Shown piece after piece: positions 9,131-19,053 of a DNA stretch of 64,000 nt. The notes beneath the pieces were generated by a model. That model had not been told where the DNA came from and searched no databases. It was given only the letters and a program-made list of their open reading frames with translations. Position numbers and translations under genes: made by a program. Source of the stretch: CAVVAY01 sp963746465 (GTDB taxonomy: Bacteria; Actinomycetota; Actinomycetes; JACCUZ01); assembly GCA_963746465.1 (NCBI GenBank), contig CAVVAY010000004.1:1-64000 (forward strand), given 5' to 3'. Position 1 is the first letter of the stretch. The number at the start of each line of letters is the position of its first letter.

Positions 9131-9669
9131 GTACCCGCACCATCGGCGTCGCCATCGCCATCCCGGAACCGCACGCCGGCAACCTGCAGCAGGTCCGGGA
9201 GTCCTACGGCGACCCGCTGGCGCGCTCGATCCCGACCCACATCACCCTCCTCCCGCCCACCGAGGTTCAGGCCGACGACCTCGAGGGGATCGAGAAGCAC
9301 CTGCGCACCATCGGGGAGGCCGAGCAGCCCTTCGAGATCCATCTGCGCGGCTCGGGCACGTTCCACCCGGTGTCCCCGGTGGTGTTCGTCTCGGTGGTGG
9401 CCGGCATCGGTGACTGCGAAAGGGTGGAGGCGCGGGTGCGGTCCGGCCCGCTGCAGCGAGAGCTGGCCTTCCCCTACCACCCGCACGTCACGGTGGCCCA
9501 CGACCTGCCCGACGACGTCCTCGCGCAGGCGTTCGACGAGATGGCCGGGTACGACGTCCGCTTCGAGGTCTGGGGCTTCAGCCTCTACGAGCACGGCCCG
9601 GACGAGGTCTGGCGCCCGCAGCGCGACTTCCCGTTCGGCCAGCACCTCCCGGGGCCGCAGAGCGTGTAG
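9127..9669 (+). CDS. 2'-5' RNA ligase / 2H phosphoesterase family protein
   Basis: The 180-residue protein has the two HxT motifs that define 2H phosphoesterases: PTHITLLPP near residue 39 and HPHVTVAHD near residue 120. Enzymes of this group hydrolyse or ligate 2',5'-linked or cyclic-phosphate RNA; the physiological substrate here is unknown. GTG at 9127 overlaps the repaired trpS stop by GTGA, an arrangement I recall from other actinobacteria. In the sequence as given it is joined in frame to trpS. Confidence 0.88.
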   Translation: MSTRTIGVAIAIPEPHAGNLQQVRESYGDPLARSIPTHITLLPPTEVQADDLEGIEKHLRTIGEAEQPFEIHLRGSGTFHPVSPVVFVSVVAGIGDCERVEARVRSGPLQRELAFPYHPHVTVAHDLPDDVLAQAFDEMAGYDVRFEVWGFSLYEHGPDEVWRPQRDFPFGQHLPGPQSV

Positions 9670-9698
9670 GTGTCGGTGGCCCAGGGAACGGGCGCGGC

Positions 9699-10805
9699 AT
9701 GAAAGCCGTCGACCGGATCAAGGACAGGCTGCGCGCGGCCCGCGCCCGCCGGCCCGCCCTCGACCACGCGGTGCGGACCTACGACCGGCACAGCGAGGTG
9801 CTCGGCGGCCAGGTCGCCGGCGCGATCACCTACTTCGGGTTCCTGTCGTTCTTCCCGCTGCTCGCACTCGCGTTCGCCGCCGTCGGGTACGTCAGCGAGT
9901 GGTACCCCGGGGCGCAGGACGAGATCACCCAGGCCGTGGAGGGTGCGTTCCCCAGCCTGGTCGGCAGCGGCCCGAACCAGATCAACATCCAGGACGTGGT
10001 GGCGGCCAAGGCCGGCGCCGGCGTTCTCGGCCTGCTCGGCCTCCTGTACGCCGGGCTGGGCTGGCTGGACGCGCTGCGCGACGGCCTGCGCCGCGTCTTC
10101 GGCACCCTCGACGAGCCGCTGCCCTTCCTGAAGAAGAAGCTGGTCGACCTCGTCGTGCTGCTGCTCCTCGGGGCGGCGCTGCTCGCCTCGCTGATCGTGA
10201 GCTCGCTGGCCACCAGCGCCACCGAGTACGTCCTCGACCTCGTCGGGCTGCAGGACTCGGTCGTCGCGGTCGTGCTGCTCAAGGTGCTCGCCGTGGCGGT
10301 CGCACTGCTCGTCGACGCCGTGCTGATCGCGATCCTGCTGTCCCGCCTCTCCGGGGCGCACCTGCCCTGGCGGCAGGTGCGGTCCGGCGCGCTGCTGGCC
10401 GCGGTCGGGTTCGAGGTCCTCAAGCTGGTCGGCACGTTCCTCATCGCCAAGACCACCCAGAACCCGATGTACGCCACCTTCGGTGTGGTGGTCGGGCTGC
10501 TGGTCTGGATCAACTTCGTCTCTCGGCTGCTCATCTACGCGGCGGCCTGGACCGCGACCCAGCCGTACTCGCTGGAGCCGTCGGCGATCGGCGAGGAGGG
10601 GGCAGGGCGCAGCACCGGGCTGGCTGCGGCGACCGAGCCGGTCCGGGTGGTGGCTCCGGCCGACTACGAGGCGGTGCCGGTCGGTGTCGACGCCGACGCC
10701 GAGGGGTCGTCGCGCAGGACCCTCACGGTGCGCGGCGTGGTCGTCGGTGCCGCCGTCGGCGCCGGGCTGGCCGGGGTCCTGACCCGCCGGGGCGAGCGGG
10801 ACTGA
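9699..10805 (+). CDS. YihY/virulence factor BrkB family membrane protein
   Basis: A 368-residue inner-membrane protein with about six helices in the first 290 residues. It includes the family-typical AITYFGFLSFFPLLALAFA near residues 41-60 and NPMYATFGVVVGLLVWINFVSRLLIYAAAW near 250-280. The C-terminal 75 residues are cytosolic with a late hydrophobic stretch (VVVGAAVGAGLAGVL). Members were once called ribonuclease BN in error; the function remains unknown. The last 142 bp overlap the 3' end of the convergent carboxypeptidase gene. Confidence 0.92.
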   Translation: MKAVDRIKDRLRAARARRPALDHAVRTYDRHSEVLGGQVAGAITYFGFLSFFPLLALAFAAVGYVSEWYPGAQDEITQAVEGAFPSLVGSGPNQINIQDVVAAKAGAGVLGLLGLLYAGLGWLDALRDGLRRVFGTLDEPLPFLKKKLVDLVVLLLLGAALLASLIVSSLATSATEYVLDLVGLQDSVVAVVLLKVLAVAVALLVDAVLIAILLSRLSGAHLPWRQVRSGALLAAVGFEVLKLVGTFLIAKTTQNPMYATFGVVVGLLVWINFVSRLLIYAAAWTATQPYSLEPSAIGEEGAGRSTGLAAATEPVRVVAPADYEAVPVGVDADAEGSSRRTLTVRGVVVGAAVGAGLAGVLTRRGERD

Positions 10806-11950
10806 GGCAGCGGCGGCAGCGGAGCGCGCCGCCGGACTCGCCGACGCAGCAGGACGCGCAGCCGGAGCAGCGCGACGCAGGCGAGCAGGACCAGCGGCAG
10901 GGTGACCCACCACGGCGGCAGGCCGGAGGTGTCGCCGGCCACGCCGGCGGTGCGGGGCTCGGCGGCCGGGCCGGTCCGGCCGCCCGCCGTGCCCTCCTCG
11001 GCAGCCGCGATCGCGTCGAGGGTGCCTACCGGCCGGGCCTCGGCGGCGTTGCGGAACCCCCAGGTCAGCAGGGCCGCCGAGTCACGCCAGGCGTCGTTGC
11101 CCTCGCTGCGCAGCGCCGTGGCGATCAGCGTGCGGCCGCCGCGGGTGGCCGCACCGACGAAGGTGCCGCGCGCCTTGGTCGTCCAGCCGGTCTTGACCCC
11201 GATGGCGCCGCGGTAGTTCAGCAGCAGCCGGTCCTGGGTGTAGATCTCGAACGTCTTGCGGACCTTGCCGGCCTTGGGCATCTTCCCGGGGAACTGCGCC
11301 TTGACCGTCGTGACGTAGCTGCGGAAGTCGTCCCGGGCCAGCGCTGTCCTGGCGAGCACCGCCAGGTCGTAGGCCGACGTGTACTGTCCCGGCGCGTCCA
11401 GGCCGCTCGGGTTGCGCACCGTGGTGTCCAGCGCTCCGAGGCTCTTCGCCGTCTCGTTCATGGCGGCAACCGTGCTGGGGATGCCGCCGGCCGCGTTCGC
11501 CAGGGCGCTGGCCGCGTCGTTGCCGGACACCAGGAAGAGGGCCTGGAACAGCTGGTCGACGGTGTAGGTGGCGTCCGGGACCAGGCCGGCGCGGCTGCCC
11601 TCGGTGTTCGCGTCCTCCCACCGCGCCGTGTAGACCGTGGTCGGGTCGAGCTGGGGCAGCAGGGTCAGCGCGGTGAGGATCTTCAGCGTGCTCGCCGGGC
11701 GCAGCCGGCCGTGCGGATCCTTGGCAGCCAGCACCTCGCCGGTGGTCAGGTCGGCGAGCAGGTAGGCCGCCGCCCCGATCTTCGGCAGCGCCTCGGCACC
11801 CGGCGCGTCGACCACCAGGCCAGTGGTGGCCAGCTGCTCCCCGCCGACGGTCGCCGGCGCTGTGTCGGCGGTGGCCGGGCCGGCAGCCGGGGCGACCAGC
11901 AGCGCAGCCGTGAGGGCGGCGAGGACGAGCGGCCGCACGCGTGCCGTCAT
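10664..11950 (-). CDS. D-alanyl-D-alanine carboxypeptidase (S11 family)
   Basis: Trims the terminal D-Ala from peptidoglycan stem peptides outside the cell membrane. From ATG 11950 the 428-residue protein has a signal peptide (residues 1-29, ending ATADT). It carries the three penicillin-binding motifs: SxxK as S87TLK90, SGN at 142-144 and KTG at 253-255. A C-terminal membrane anchor (about residues 340-360, WWVTLPLVLLACVALL) is followed by an Arg- and Pro-rich cytosolic tail. Only that low-complexity tail overlaps the YihY gene. ATG at 11974 is an alternative start. Confidence 0.93.
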   Translation of the reverse strand: MTARVRPLVLAALTAALLVAPAAGPATADTAPATVGGEQLATTGLVVDAPGAEALPKIGAAAYLLADLTTGEVLAAKDPHGRLRPASTLKILTALTLLPQLDPTTVYTARWEDANTEGSRAGLVPDATYTVDQLFQALFLVSGNDAASALANAAGGIPSTVAAMNETAKSLGALDTTVRNPSGLDAPGQYTSAYDLAVLARTALARDDFRSYVTTVKAQFPGKMPKAGKVRKTFEIYTQDRLLLNYRGAIGVKTGWTTKARGTFVGAATRGGRTLIATALRSEGNDAWRDSAALLTWGFRNAAEARPVGTLDAIAAAEEGTAGGRTGPAAEPRTAGVAGDTSGLPPWWVTLPLVLLACVALLRLRVLLRRRVRRRAPLPPLPQSRSPRRVRTPASPAPTAAPTTTPRTVRVLRDDPSASASTPTGTAS

Positions 11951-12100
11951 GGTGGGTGCCCCGCTCCTTCGCATCGCAGATCAGGCTATCCGCGGACGCC
12001 GAGCTGCCCGCCGTACGACATGTCATCGGTGTGTCCACGGGTGTTCCTGAAGGACCTGGCACCGTCCGTAGCCGCTCCGGGCGCCTCGCGGAACGGACGT

Positions 12101-12106
12101 TAGGCT
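12101..12106 (+). promoter_or_regulatory. -10 hexamer of a leaderless promoter before the mutase gene
   Basis: TAGGCT ends 7 nt before the ATG at 12114 and no ribosome-binding site is present between them. Transcription would therefore start at or next to the A of the start codon. This is the clearest of several similarly placed hexamers in the window. Confidence 0.55.
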
Positions 12107-12113
12107 CCCCGCC

Positions 12114-13694
<1,581 letters not shown>

Positions 13695-13701
13695 ACGCGA
13701 A

Positions 13702-13763
13702 TTCGCATGATCGGAGCGGCTGGGTTCCATGGAGACGGGGGGAGTTGCTCCGATCATGGCGAA
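13702..13763. repeat. Long inverted repeat between mutase and amidohydrolase genes
   Basis: The left arm TTCGCATGATCGGAGC (13702-13717) pairs with the right arm GCTCCGATCATGGCGAA (13747-13763). The 16-bp stem has one bulged G, and the loop is 29 nt. It begins 7 bp after the mutase stop, so it may be a transcription terminator or a mobile palindromic repeat. No T-run is present. Confidence 0.6.
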
Positions 13764-13796
13764 AGCAGCGCGGGAAGCGGCGGTAAGGTCGCGCAG

Positions 13797-15017
13797 GTGA
13801 CCTCGTCGACCCCGGACCGCCCCGCCGGCGTGGTGCCGCCGGACGTGGCCGCCCGGGTCAAGGCCCACCACGACGAGCTGGTGACGCTGCGCCGCGACCT
13901 GCACGCGCACCCGGAGCTGTCCTGGGCCGAGGTCCGCACCACCCGGCTGCTCCGCGAGCGGCTGACCGCCGCGGGGCTGACCCCGCGGCTGCTGCCCGGC
14001 GGCACCGGCCTGGTCTGCGACATCGGCTCGGGCGAGCGGGTCATCGGCCTGCGGGCCGACCTGGACGCCTTGCCGATCGTCGACGTCAAGGACGTGCCCT
14101 ACTCCTCGACGGTGCCCGGCGTCTGCCATGCCTGCGGGCACGACCTGCACACCGCGGCCGTGCTCGGCGCCGGCCTGGTGCTGGCCGAGCTGGCCGCCGA
14201 AGGCCTGCTGCCCGGCGCGGCCCGGTTGATCTTCCAGCCGGCCGAGGAGTCCCCGCGCAGCGGTGCGCTGGCCGTCATCGAGTCCGGCGGCGCCGCCGGG
14301 CTCGAGCGGGTGTTCGCCCTCCACTGCGACCCGCGGACCGACGTCGGCCAGGTCGGCCTGCGCAGCGGGGCCATCACCGGCTCCGCGGACCAGCTGCTGG
14401 TGCGGCTCACCGGCCCGGGCGGGCACACCGCCCGCCCGCACCTCACCGCCGACCTGGTGTTCGCGCTCGGGAAGGTGGTCACCGAGCTGCCGGCCGCCCT
14501 GTCCCGCCGGGTGGACCCGCGGGCCGCCCTGAGCCTGGTCTGGGGCCGGGTGGGCGCCGGGCGGGCGGCCAACGCCATCCCGACGGCCGGCGAGGTCGAG
14601 GGCACGGTGCGCTGTCTGGACGCCGGGGCCTGGAACGGTGCCCCCGAGCTGGTCAGGTCGCTGGTGGCCGACCTGGTGGCCCCGTACGGCGTGCAGGCCG
14701 AGGTCACCTACACCCGCAACGTCCCGCCGGTGGACAACGAGGCCACCAGCGTGGAGATCCTGACCGCGGCCGTGCTGGAGACCGAGGGCCCGGAGGCAGT
14801 CGTCGGCACCGAGCAGAGCCTGGGTGGCGAGGATTTCGCCTGGTACCTCCCCAGCGTGCCCGGAGCGCTGGCCAGGCTGGGCGTCAGCCCGCCCGAGGTG
14901 GCGGTCCAGGACCGGGGTGACCTGCACCAGGGCGGGTTCGACGCCGACGAGCGCGCCATCTCGGTCGGGGCCCGGGTTCTCGTAGGCGCGACCTACGTGG
15001 CCTTGCTCTCGTTCTGA
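13797..15017 (+). CDS. M20 family amidohydrolase
   Basis: A metal-dependent amidohydrolase/peptidase of the N-acyl-amino-acid hydrolase type, 406 residues. Metal and catalytic motifs are present in order: LHAHPELSW, LRADLDALPI, CHACGHDLHTAAVLGAG, FQPAEESPRSGA, ALHCDP and GGEDFAWYL near the end. The substrate cannot be read from the sequence. GTG at 13797 is chosen because a TAAGGT hexamer (13784-13789) lies 7 nt upstream (leaderless pattern). An upstream in-frame ATG at 13707 lies inside the inverted repeat and would add 30 low-complexity residues. Confidence 0.92.
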   Translation: MTSSTPDRPAGVVPPDVAARVKAHHDELVTLRRDLHAHPELSWAEVRTTRLLRERLTAAGLTPRLLPGGTGLVCDIGSGERVIGLRADLDALPIVDVKDVPYSSTVPGVCHACGHDLHTAAVLGAGLVLAELAAEGLLPGAARLIFQPAEESPRSGALAVIESGGAAGLERVFALHCDPRTDVGQVGLRSGAITGSADQLLVRLTGPGGHTARPHLTADLVFALGKVVTELPAALSRRVDPRAALSLVWGRVGAGRAANAIPTAGEVEGTVRCLDAGAWNGAPELVRSLVADLVAPYGVQAEVTYTRNVPPVDNEATSVEILTAAVLETEGPEAVVGTEQSLGGEDFAWYLPSVPGALARLGVSPPEVAVQDRGDLHQGGFDADERAISVGARVLVGATYVALLSF

Positions 15018-15159
15018 TAACGGGTTGTGTGACATCTTCCCGACCGGGGTGGATCGGGGCGTCAGGTTGGCTAGAGTGCGCACCGCCCGCCGAACGACGG
15101 CTGGCTCCGGCGCACCGATCGCATCGATCGTGTCCCGGCCCCATGGAAGGAGACACCCT

Positions 15160-16218
15160 TTGCGACGGGTGACCACACTGGTGTCGGCGCTTCTCGCCGG
15201 CGCACTGATTCTTACCGGCTGCGGTGGCGGCGGCGACGACGACGAGGCGGACACCACTCCGAAGGCGTCGGGCAGCAGCAGCGCCCCCGCCAGCGACGTG
15301 AAGGTGGGCCTGGCCTACGACATCGGCGGCCGCGGCGACCAGTCCTTCAACGACTCCGCCGCTGCCGGCCTGGACAAGGCCGCCAGCGAGTTCGGCATCG
15401 ACACCAAGGAGGCCGAGGCCAGCAACGGTGAGGCCGACACCGCCAAGGAGGAGCGCCTCCGCGTGCTCGCCAACGCGGGCTACAACCCGGTCATCGCGGT
15501 CGGCTTCGCCTACTCGGGCGCCGTCGCCAAGGTCGCCAAGGAGCTGCCGGACACCCAGTTCGCGATCATCGACGACGGTGCCGCCCTGGGCGACAACATC
15601 GCCAACCTCCTCTTCGCCGAGGAGCAGGGTTCCTTCCTGGTCGGGGCGGCTGCGGCGATGAAGTCCGAGGCCGGCAGCATCGGCTTCGTGGGTGGCGTCG
15701 AGGTGCCGCTGATCAAGAAGTTCGAGGCGGGCTACACGGCCGGTGCCAAGGAGGTCAACCCGGACATCAAGGTCCAGGTCAAGTACCTCACCCAGCCGCC
15801 GGACTTCTCCGGCTTCGGTGACCCGGCCAAGGGCAAGACCGCAGCGGCCGGCATGTACGACGCCGGTGCCGACATCGTCTACCAGGCTGCAGGCGGCTCG
15901 GGTGGCGGCGTGTTCGAGGCGGCGAAGACTGCGGGCGCTCTGGCCATCGGCGTCGACTCGGACCAGTACAAGACCGCCGACCCGGCGGTCAAGGACGTCA
16001 TCATGACCTCGATGCTCAAGAAGGTCGACGTCGCGGTGTACGACTTCATCAAGTCCGTCGTGGACGACAAGTTCACCGCCGGTCCGACGACGTACGACCT
16101 CGAGAAGGACGGCGTCGGCTACTCGACCAGCGGTGGCCAGATCGACGACATCACCACAAAGCTGGACGAGTACAAGGAGAAGATCATCTCGGGCGAGATC
16201 AAGGTCCCGACCGAGTAG
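15160..16218 (+). CDS. BMP-family ABC transporter substrate-binding lipoprotein
   Basis: The extracytoplasmic binding protein of a nucleoside-type ABC importer (BmpA/PnrA family), 352 residues. The TTG start at 15160 follows a strong GGAAGGAGA ribosome-binding site. The signal sequence ends in a lipobox LTGC with Cys21 as the lipidation site, followed by a Gly/Asp/Ser linker. Family features include the VGLAYDIGGRGDQSFND segment after the linker and the ligand-loop region around IGVDSDQYK. The ATPase and two permeases follow, then cdd and deoA, so nucleosides are the likely cargo. A TAGAGT hexamer at 15072-15077 may be the operon's -10 box. Confidence 0.94.
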   Translation: MRRVTTLVSALLAGALILTGCGGGGDDDEADTTPKASGSSSAPASDVKVGLAYDIGGRGDQSFNDSAAAGLDKAASEFGIDTKEAEASNGEADTAKEERLRVLANAGYNPVIAVGFAYSGAVAKVAKELPDTQFAIIDDGAALGDNIANLLFAEEQGSFLVGAAAAMKSEAGSIGFVGGVEVPLIKKFEAGYTAGAKEVNPDIKVQVKYLTQPPDFSGFGDPAKGKTAAAGMYDAGADIVYQAAGGSGGGVFEAAKTAGALAIGVDSDQYKTADPAVKDVIMTSMLKKVDVAVYDFIKSVVDDKFTAGPTTYDLEKDGVGYSTSGGQIDDITTKLDEYKEKIISGEIKVPTE

Positions 16219-16384
16219 CACGACCGGGCAGAAGCTGCTCGACCCACGACCGGGTCCGTGGAGGCGATAGCGTCTCCGCGGGCCCGGTCGTCAGTTCCTG
16301 GCCCACCCGCTAGCGTGCAGCCCAGCACGACCCGCCGTCCCCCCGACGCCGCCCGCAGGCGTCGCTGGCCCAGGAAGGTGCCTC

Positions 16385-17941
16385 ATCGCCACGACGAGTG
16401 CTCCCCCGCCGGTGGAGGCGCCGGCCGACGCCGCCGTCGAGCTGCGCGGCATCACCAAGCGGTTCCCCGGCGTCGTCGCCAACCGCGACATCAACATCGT
16501 GGTCCGCCGCGGCCAGGTGCACGCCATCGTCGGCGAGAACGGCGCCGGCAAGTCCACCCTGATGAAGATCCTCTACGGGATGCAGCGCCCCGACGAGGGC
16601 ACCATCTCGGTCAACGGCGGCGAGACCAGCTTCCACTCGCCCGGCGACGCGATCGATGCCGGCGTCGGCATGGTGCACCAGCACTTCATGCTGGCCGACA
16701 ACCTCACCGTCCTCGAGAACGTCGTGCTCGGCAGCGAGCCGACGAAGGGCGGGATGCTCGACTTCGCGACCGCCAAGAGCCGGATCAAGGAGATCTCCGA
16801 CTCCTACAGTCTCGACGTCGACCCGGACGAGCTGCTCGAGGACCTCGGCGTCGGCGACCGGCAGCGCGTCGAGATCCTCAAGGTTCTCTACCGCGGGGCC
16901 AAGATCCTCATCCTGGACGAGCCCACCGCCGTGCTGGTGCCGCAGGAGGTGGACGAGCTCTTCAACAACCTGCGGGAGCTGAAGAGCGAGGGCCTCACCG
17001 TCATCTTCATCTCGCACAAGCTGGACGAGGTGCTCGAGGTCGCCGACGAGATCACCGTGATCCGCCGAGGTACGACGGTGGCCACCGTCGAGCCGTCGAA
17101 GGTCACAGCCCGCCAGCTCGCCGAGCTGATGGTGGGCAGCGAGCTGCCGACACCGGAGACCCGCGAGTCCACCGTCACCGACGAGGTCGAGCTCAGCGCC
17201 CAGGGCCTCACGGTCCGGTCGGCGGGCGGCCGGGCGCTCATCGAGGACGTCTCCTTCGAGATCCACCGGGGTGAGGTGCTGGGCATCGCGGGGGTCGAGG
17301 GCAACGGCCAGGCCGAGCTGGTCGAGGCCATCATGGGCATGCGGGTGCTCGAGTCCGGCACGATCAGCGTGGGCGGCACCGACCTCACCACCTGGCCCAC
17401 GAGGCGACGGCGCGAGCACGGCATCGGCTACATCCCGGAGGACCGGCACCGGCACGGCATGCTGCTGGACGCGCCGTTGTGGGAGAACCGGATCCTCGGC
17501 CATCAGACCGAGGCCCCCAACAGCAAGGGCGTCTGGATCGACCGGGCCGGCGCCCGCAAGGACAGCCAGCGCATCGTGGACTCCTACGACGTCCGCACGC
17601 CTGGCATCGACGTCCTCGCGGCTTCGCTGTCCGGCGGCAACCAGCAGAAGTTCATCGTCGGGCGCGAGATGAGCGGGTCCCCGAAGGTGCTCATCGCCTC
17701 CCATCCGACCCGCGGCGTCGACGTCGGTGCCCAGGCGGCGATCTGGGACCACATCCGGGAGGCCAGGCGAAACGGCCTGGCGGTCCTGCTCATCTCGGCC
17801 GACCTGGACGAGCTGATCGGGCTCTCCGACTCGATCAAGGTGATCCTGCGCGGCCGGTTCGTCGCGGACGTCGACCCGTCCTCGGTCACGCCGGAGGACC
17901 TCGGAGCAGCGATGACCGGCGCAGGGGAGAACAAGGCATGA
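16385..17941 (+). CDS. Nucleoside/sugar ABC transporter ATP-binding protein, possible ATC start
   Basis: A double ATPase subunit energising the adjacent permeases. The first half has a standard Walker A (GENGAGKST) and Walker B (ILILDEPTAVL). The second half has a degenerate P-loop (GVEGNGQAE), signature LSGGNQQK and VLIASHPTRGVD, as usual in this family. The first ATG/GTG is GTG 16412 (509 residues), but it has no ribosome-binding site. ATC at 16385 lies 6 nt after AGGAAGG (16372-16378) and would give 518 residues beginning with ATTSAPPP. I give the ATC start as the better fit; a changed ATG is equally possible. The stop overlaps the permease ATG. Confidence 0.9.
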   Translation: MATTSAPPPVEAPADAAVELRGITKRFPGVVANRDINIVVRRGQVHAIVGENGAGKSTLMKILYGMQRPDEGTISVNGGETSFHSPGDAIDAGVGMVHQHFMLADNLTVLENVVLGSEPTKGGMLDFATAKSRIKEISDSYSLDVDPDELLEDLGVGDRQRVEILKVLYRGAKILILDEPTAVLVPQEVDELFNNLRELKSEGLTVIFISHKLDEVLEVADEITVIRRGTTVATVEPSKVTARQLAELMVGSELPTPETRESTVTDEVELSAQGLTVRSAGGRALIEDVSFEIHRGEVLGIAGVEGNGQAELVEAIMGMRVLESGTISVGGTDLTTWPTRRRREHGIGYIPEDRHRHGMLLDAPLWENRILGHQTEAPNSKGVWIDRAGARKDSQRIVDSYDVRTPGIDVLAASLSGGNQQKFIVGREMSGSPKVLIASHPTRGVDVGAQAAIWDHIREARRNGLAVLLISADLDELIGLSDSIKVILRGRFVADVDPSSVTPEDLGAAMTGAGENKA

Positions 17942-19053
17942 GCCGCCTCGACGTACGCCGGATCGTGCTAGCGGTGGCGGCACCGCTGCTCGCGATCGCC
18001 TTCGCCCTGCTGGTCACCGCCCTCGTGCTGGTCGCGACCGGCGACCCGGTCTGGAGCACGGTGCAGCAGGTCTGGGACTACGGCACCGAGCGCCGGGTGA
18101 TCGCGCAGACCCTGAACCAGGGCACCGTCTACTACCTGTCCGCCCTGGCCGTGGCCGTCGGCTTCCGGATGAACCTTTTCAACATCGGCGTCGACGGCCA
18201 GTACCGGCTGGCGGCCTTCAGCGCGGCCGTCGTCGGCAGCGAGGTCTCGCTGCCCAAGCCGCTGCACATCACCGTCATCGTCCTCACGGCGATGCTCGTC
18301 GGCGCGATGTGGGCCGGCATCGCGGCCGTCCTCAAGGCGACCCGTGGCGTCAGCGAGGTCATCTCCACGATCATGCTGAACGCGATCGCCACCTCGCTCA
18401 TCGCCTACCTGCTGCGCCAGGTGAAGGTCGACGTGGCAGGCAGCAACAACATCGGCACCAAGCCGATCGCCGAGTCCGGTGCGTTCCCCGGCATCCCGCT
18501 GATCCCGGACGCCAACCTGGACGTCTTCGGCTTCATCGTCGTCGCCATCCTCGCCGGCGTCGTCTACACCGTGGTCCTCGGCCGGACCCGGTTCGGGTTC
18601 GACCTGCGCGCGACCGGCCGCTCCGAGAGCGCCGCGGTGGCCAGCGGGGTCAACGTGAAGCGGATGGTGGTCGTCTCGCTGCTGATCTCCGGCGCGGTCG
18701 CCGGCCTGGTCGGCATGCCACAGCTGCTCGGCGGTGACAGCAGGTCCTACAGCCTGGACTTCCCGGCCGGCCTCGGCTTCACCGGCATCGCGATCGCGCT
18801 GCTCGGCCGCAACAATGCCGTCGGGATGGCCCTGGGCGCCCTGCTGTTCTCGTTCCTCGACTCCAGCTCGATCATCCTCGACATCAACGACATCTCCAAG
18901 GAGATCGTCCTCATCATGCAGGGCACGATCGTGCTGTCGGTCGTGATCGTGTACGAGCTGGTGCGGCGCTACGGCATCGTCGCCGAGCAGCGCCGGGTCA
19001 GTCGCGAGCTCACCGAGTCCAGGCCTTCCGGCCCGGCGGAGGTGACGGCATGA
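17938..19053 (+). CDS. ABC transporter permease (nucleoside/branched-chain type), first
   Basis: A 371-residue integral membrane protein with about nine helices that forms half of the import channel. The segment GFRMNLFNIGVDGQ and the loop TRGVSEVISTIMLNAIA, which likely contacts the ATPase, are typical of the BPD_transp_2 family. The TGRSESAAVASGVNV segment is also characteristic. The ATG overlaps the ATPase stop by ATGA, and the stop overlaps the next permease start, so the four transporter genes form a coupled operon. Confidence 0.94.
   Translation: MSRLDVRRIVLAVAAPLLAIAFALLVTALVLVATGDPVWSTVQQVWDYGTERRVIAQTLNQGTVYYLSALAVAVGFRMNLFNIGVDGQYRLAAFSAAVVGSEVSLPKPLHITVIVLTAMLVGAMWAGIAAVLKATRGVSEVISTIMLNAIATSLIAYLLRQVKVDVAGSNNIGTKPIAESGAFPGIPLIPDANLDVFGFIVVAILAGVVYTVVLGRTRFGFDLRATGRSESAAVASGVNVKRMVVVSLLISGAVAGLVGMPQLLGGDSRSYSLDFPAGLGFTGIAIALLGRNNAVGMALGALLFSFLDSSSIILDINDISKEIVLIMQGTIVLSVVIVYELVRRYGIVAEQRRVSRELTESRPSGPAEVTA

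Noticed and set aside
8119..9669. A natural TrpRS-RNA ligase fusion protein.
   Set aside because: Removing one base restores both a typical TrpRS C-terminus and a GTGA overlap, so the fusion is more likely an indel artefact. It is kept as a finding, not as the primary annotation.
15018..15159. A purine riboswitch in the leader of the nucleoside transporter operon.
   Set aside because: I could not find the conserved junction sequence or three-way pairing; only a possible -10 box and a strong ribosome-binding site are visible.
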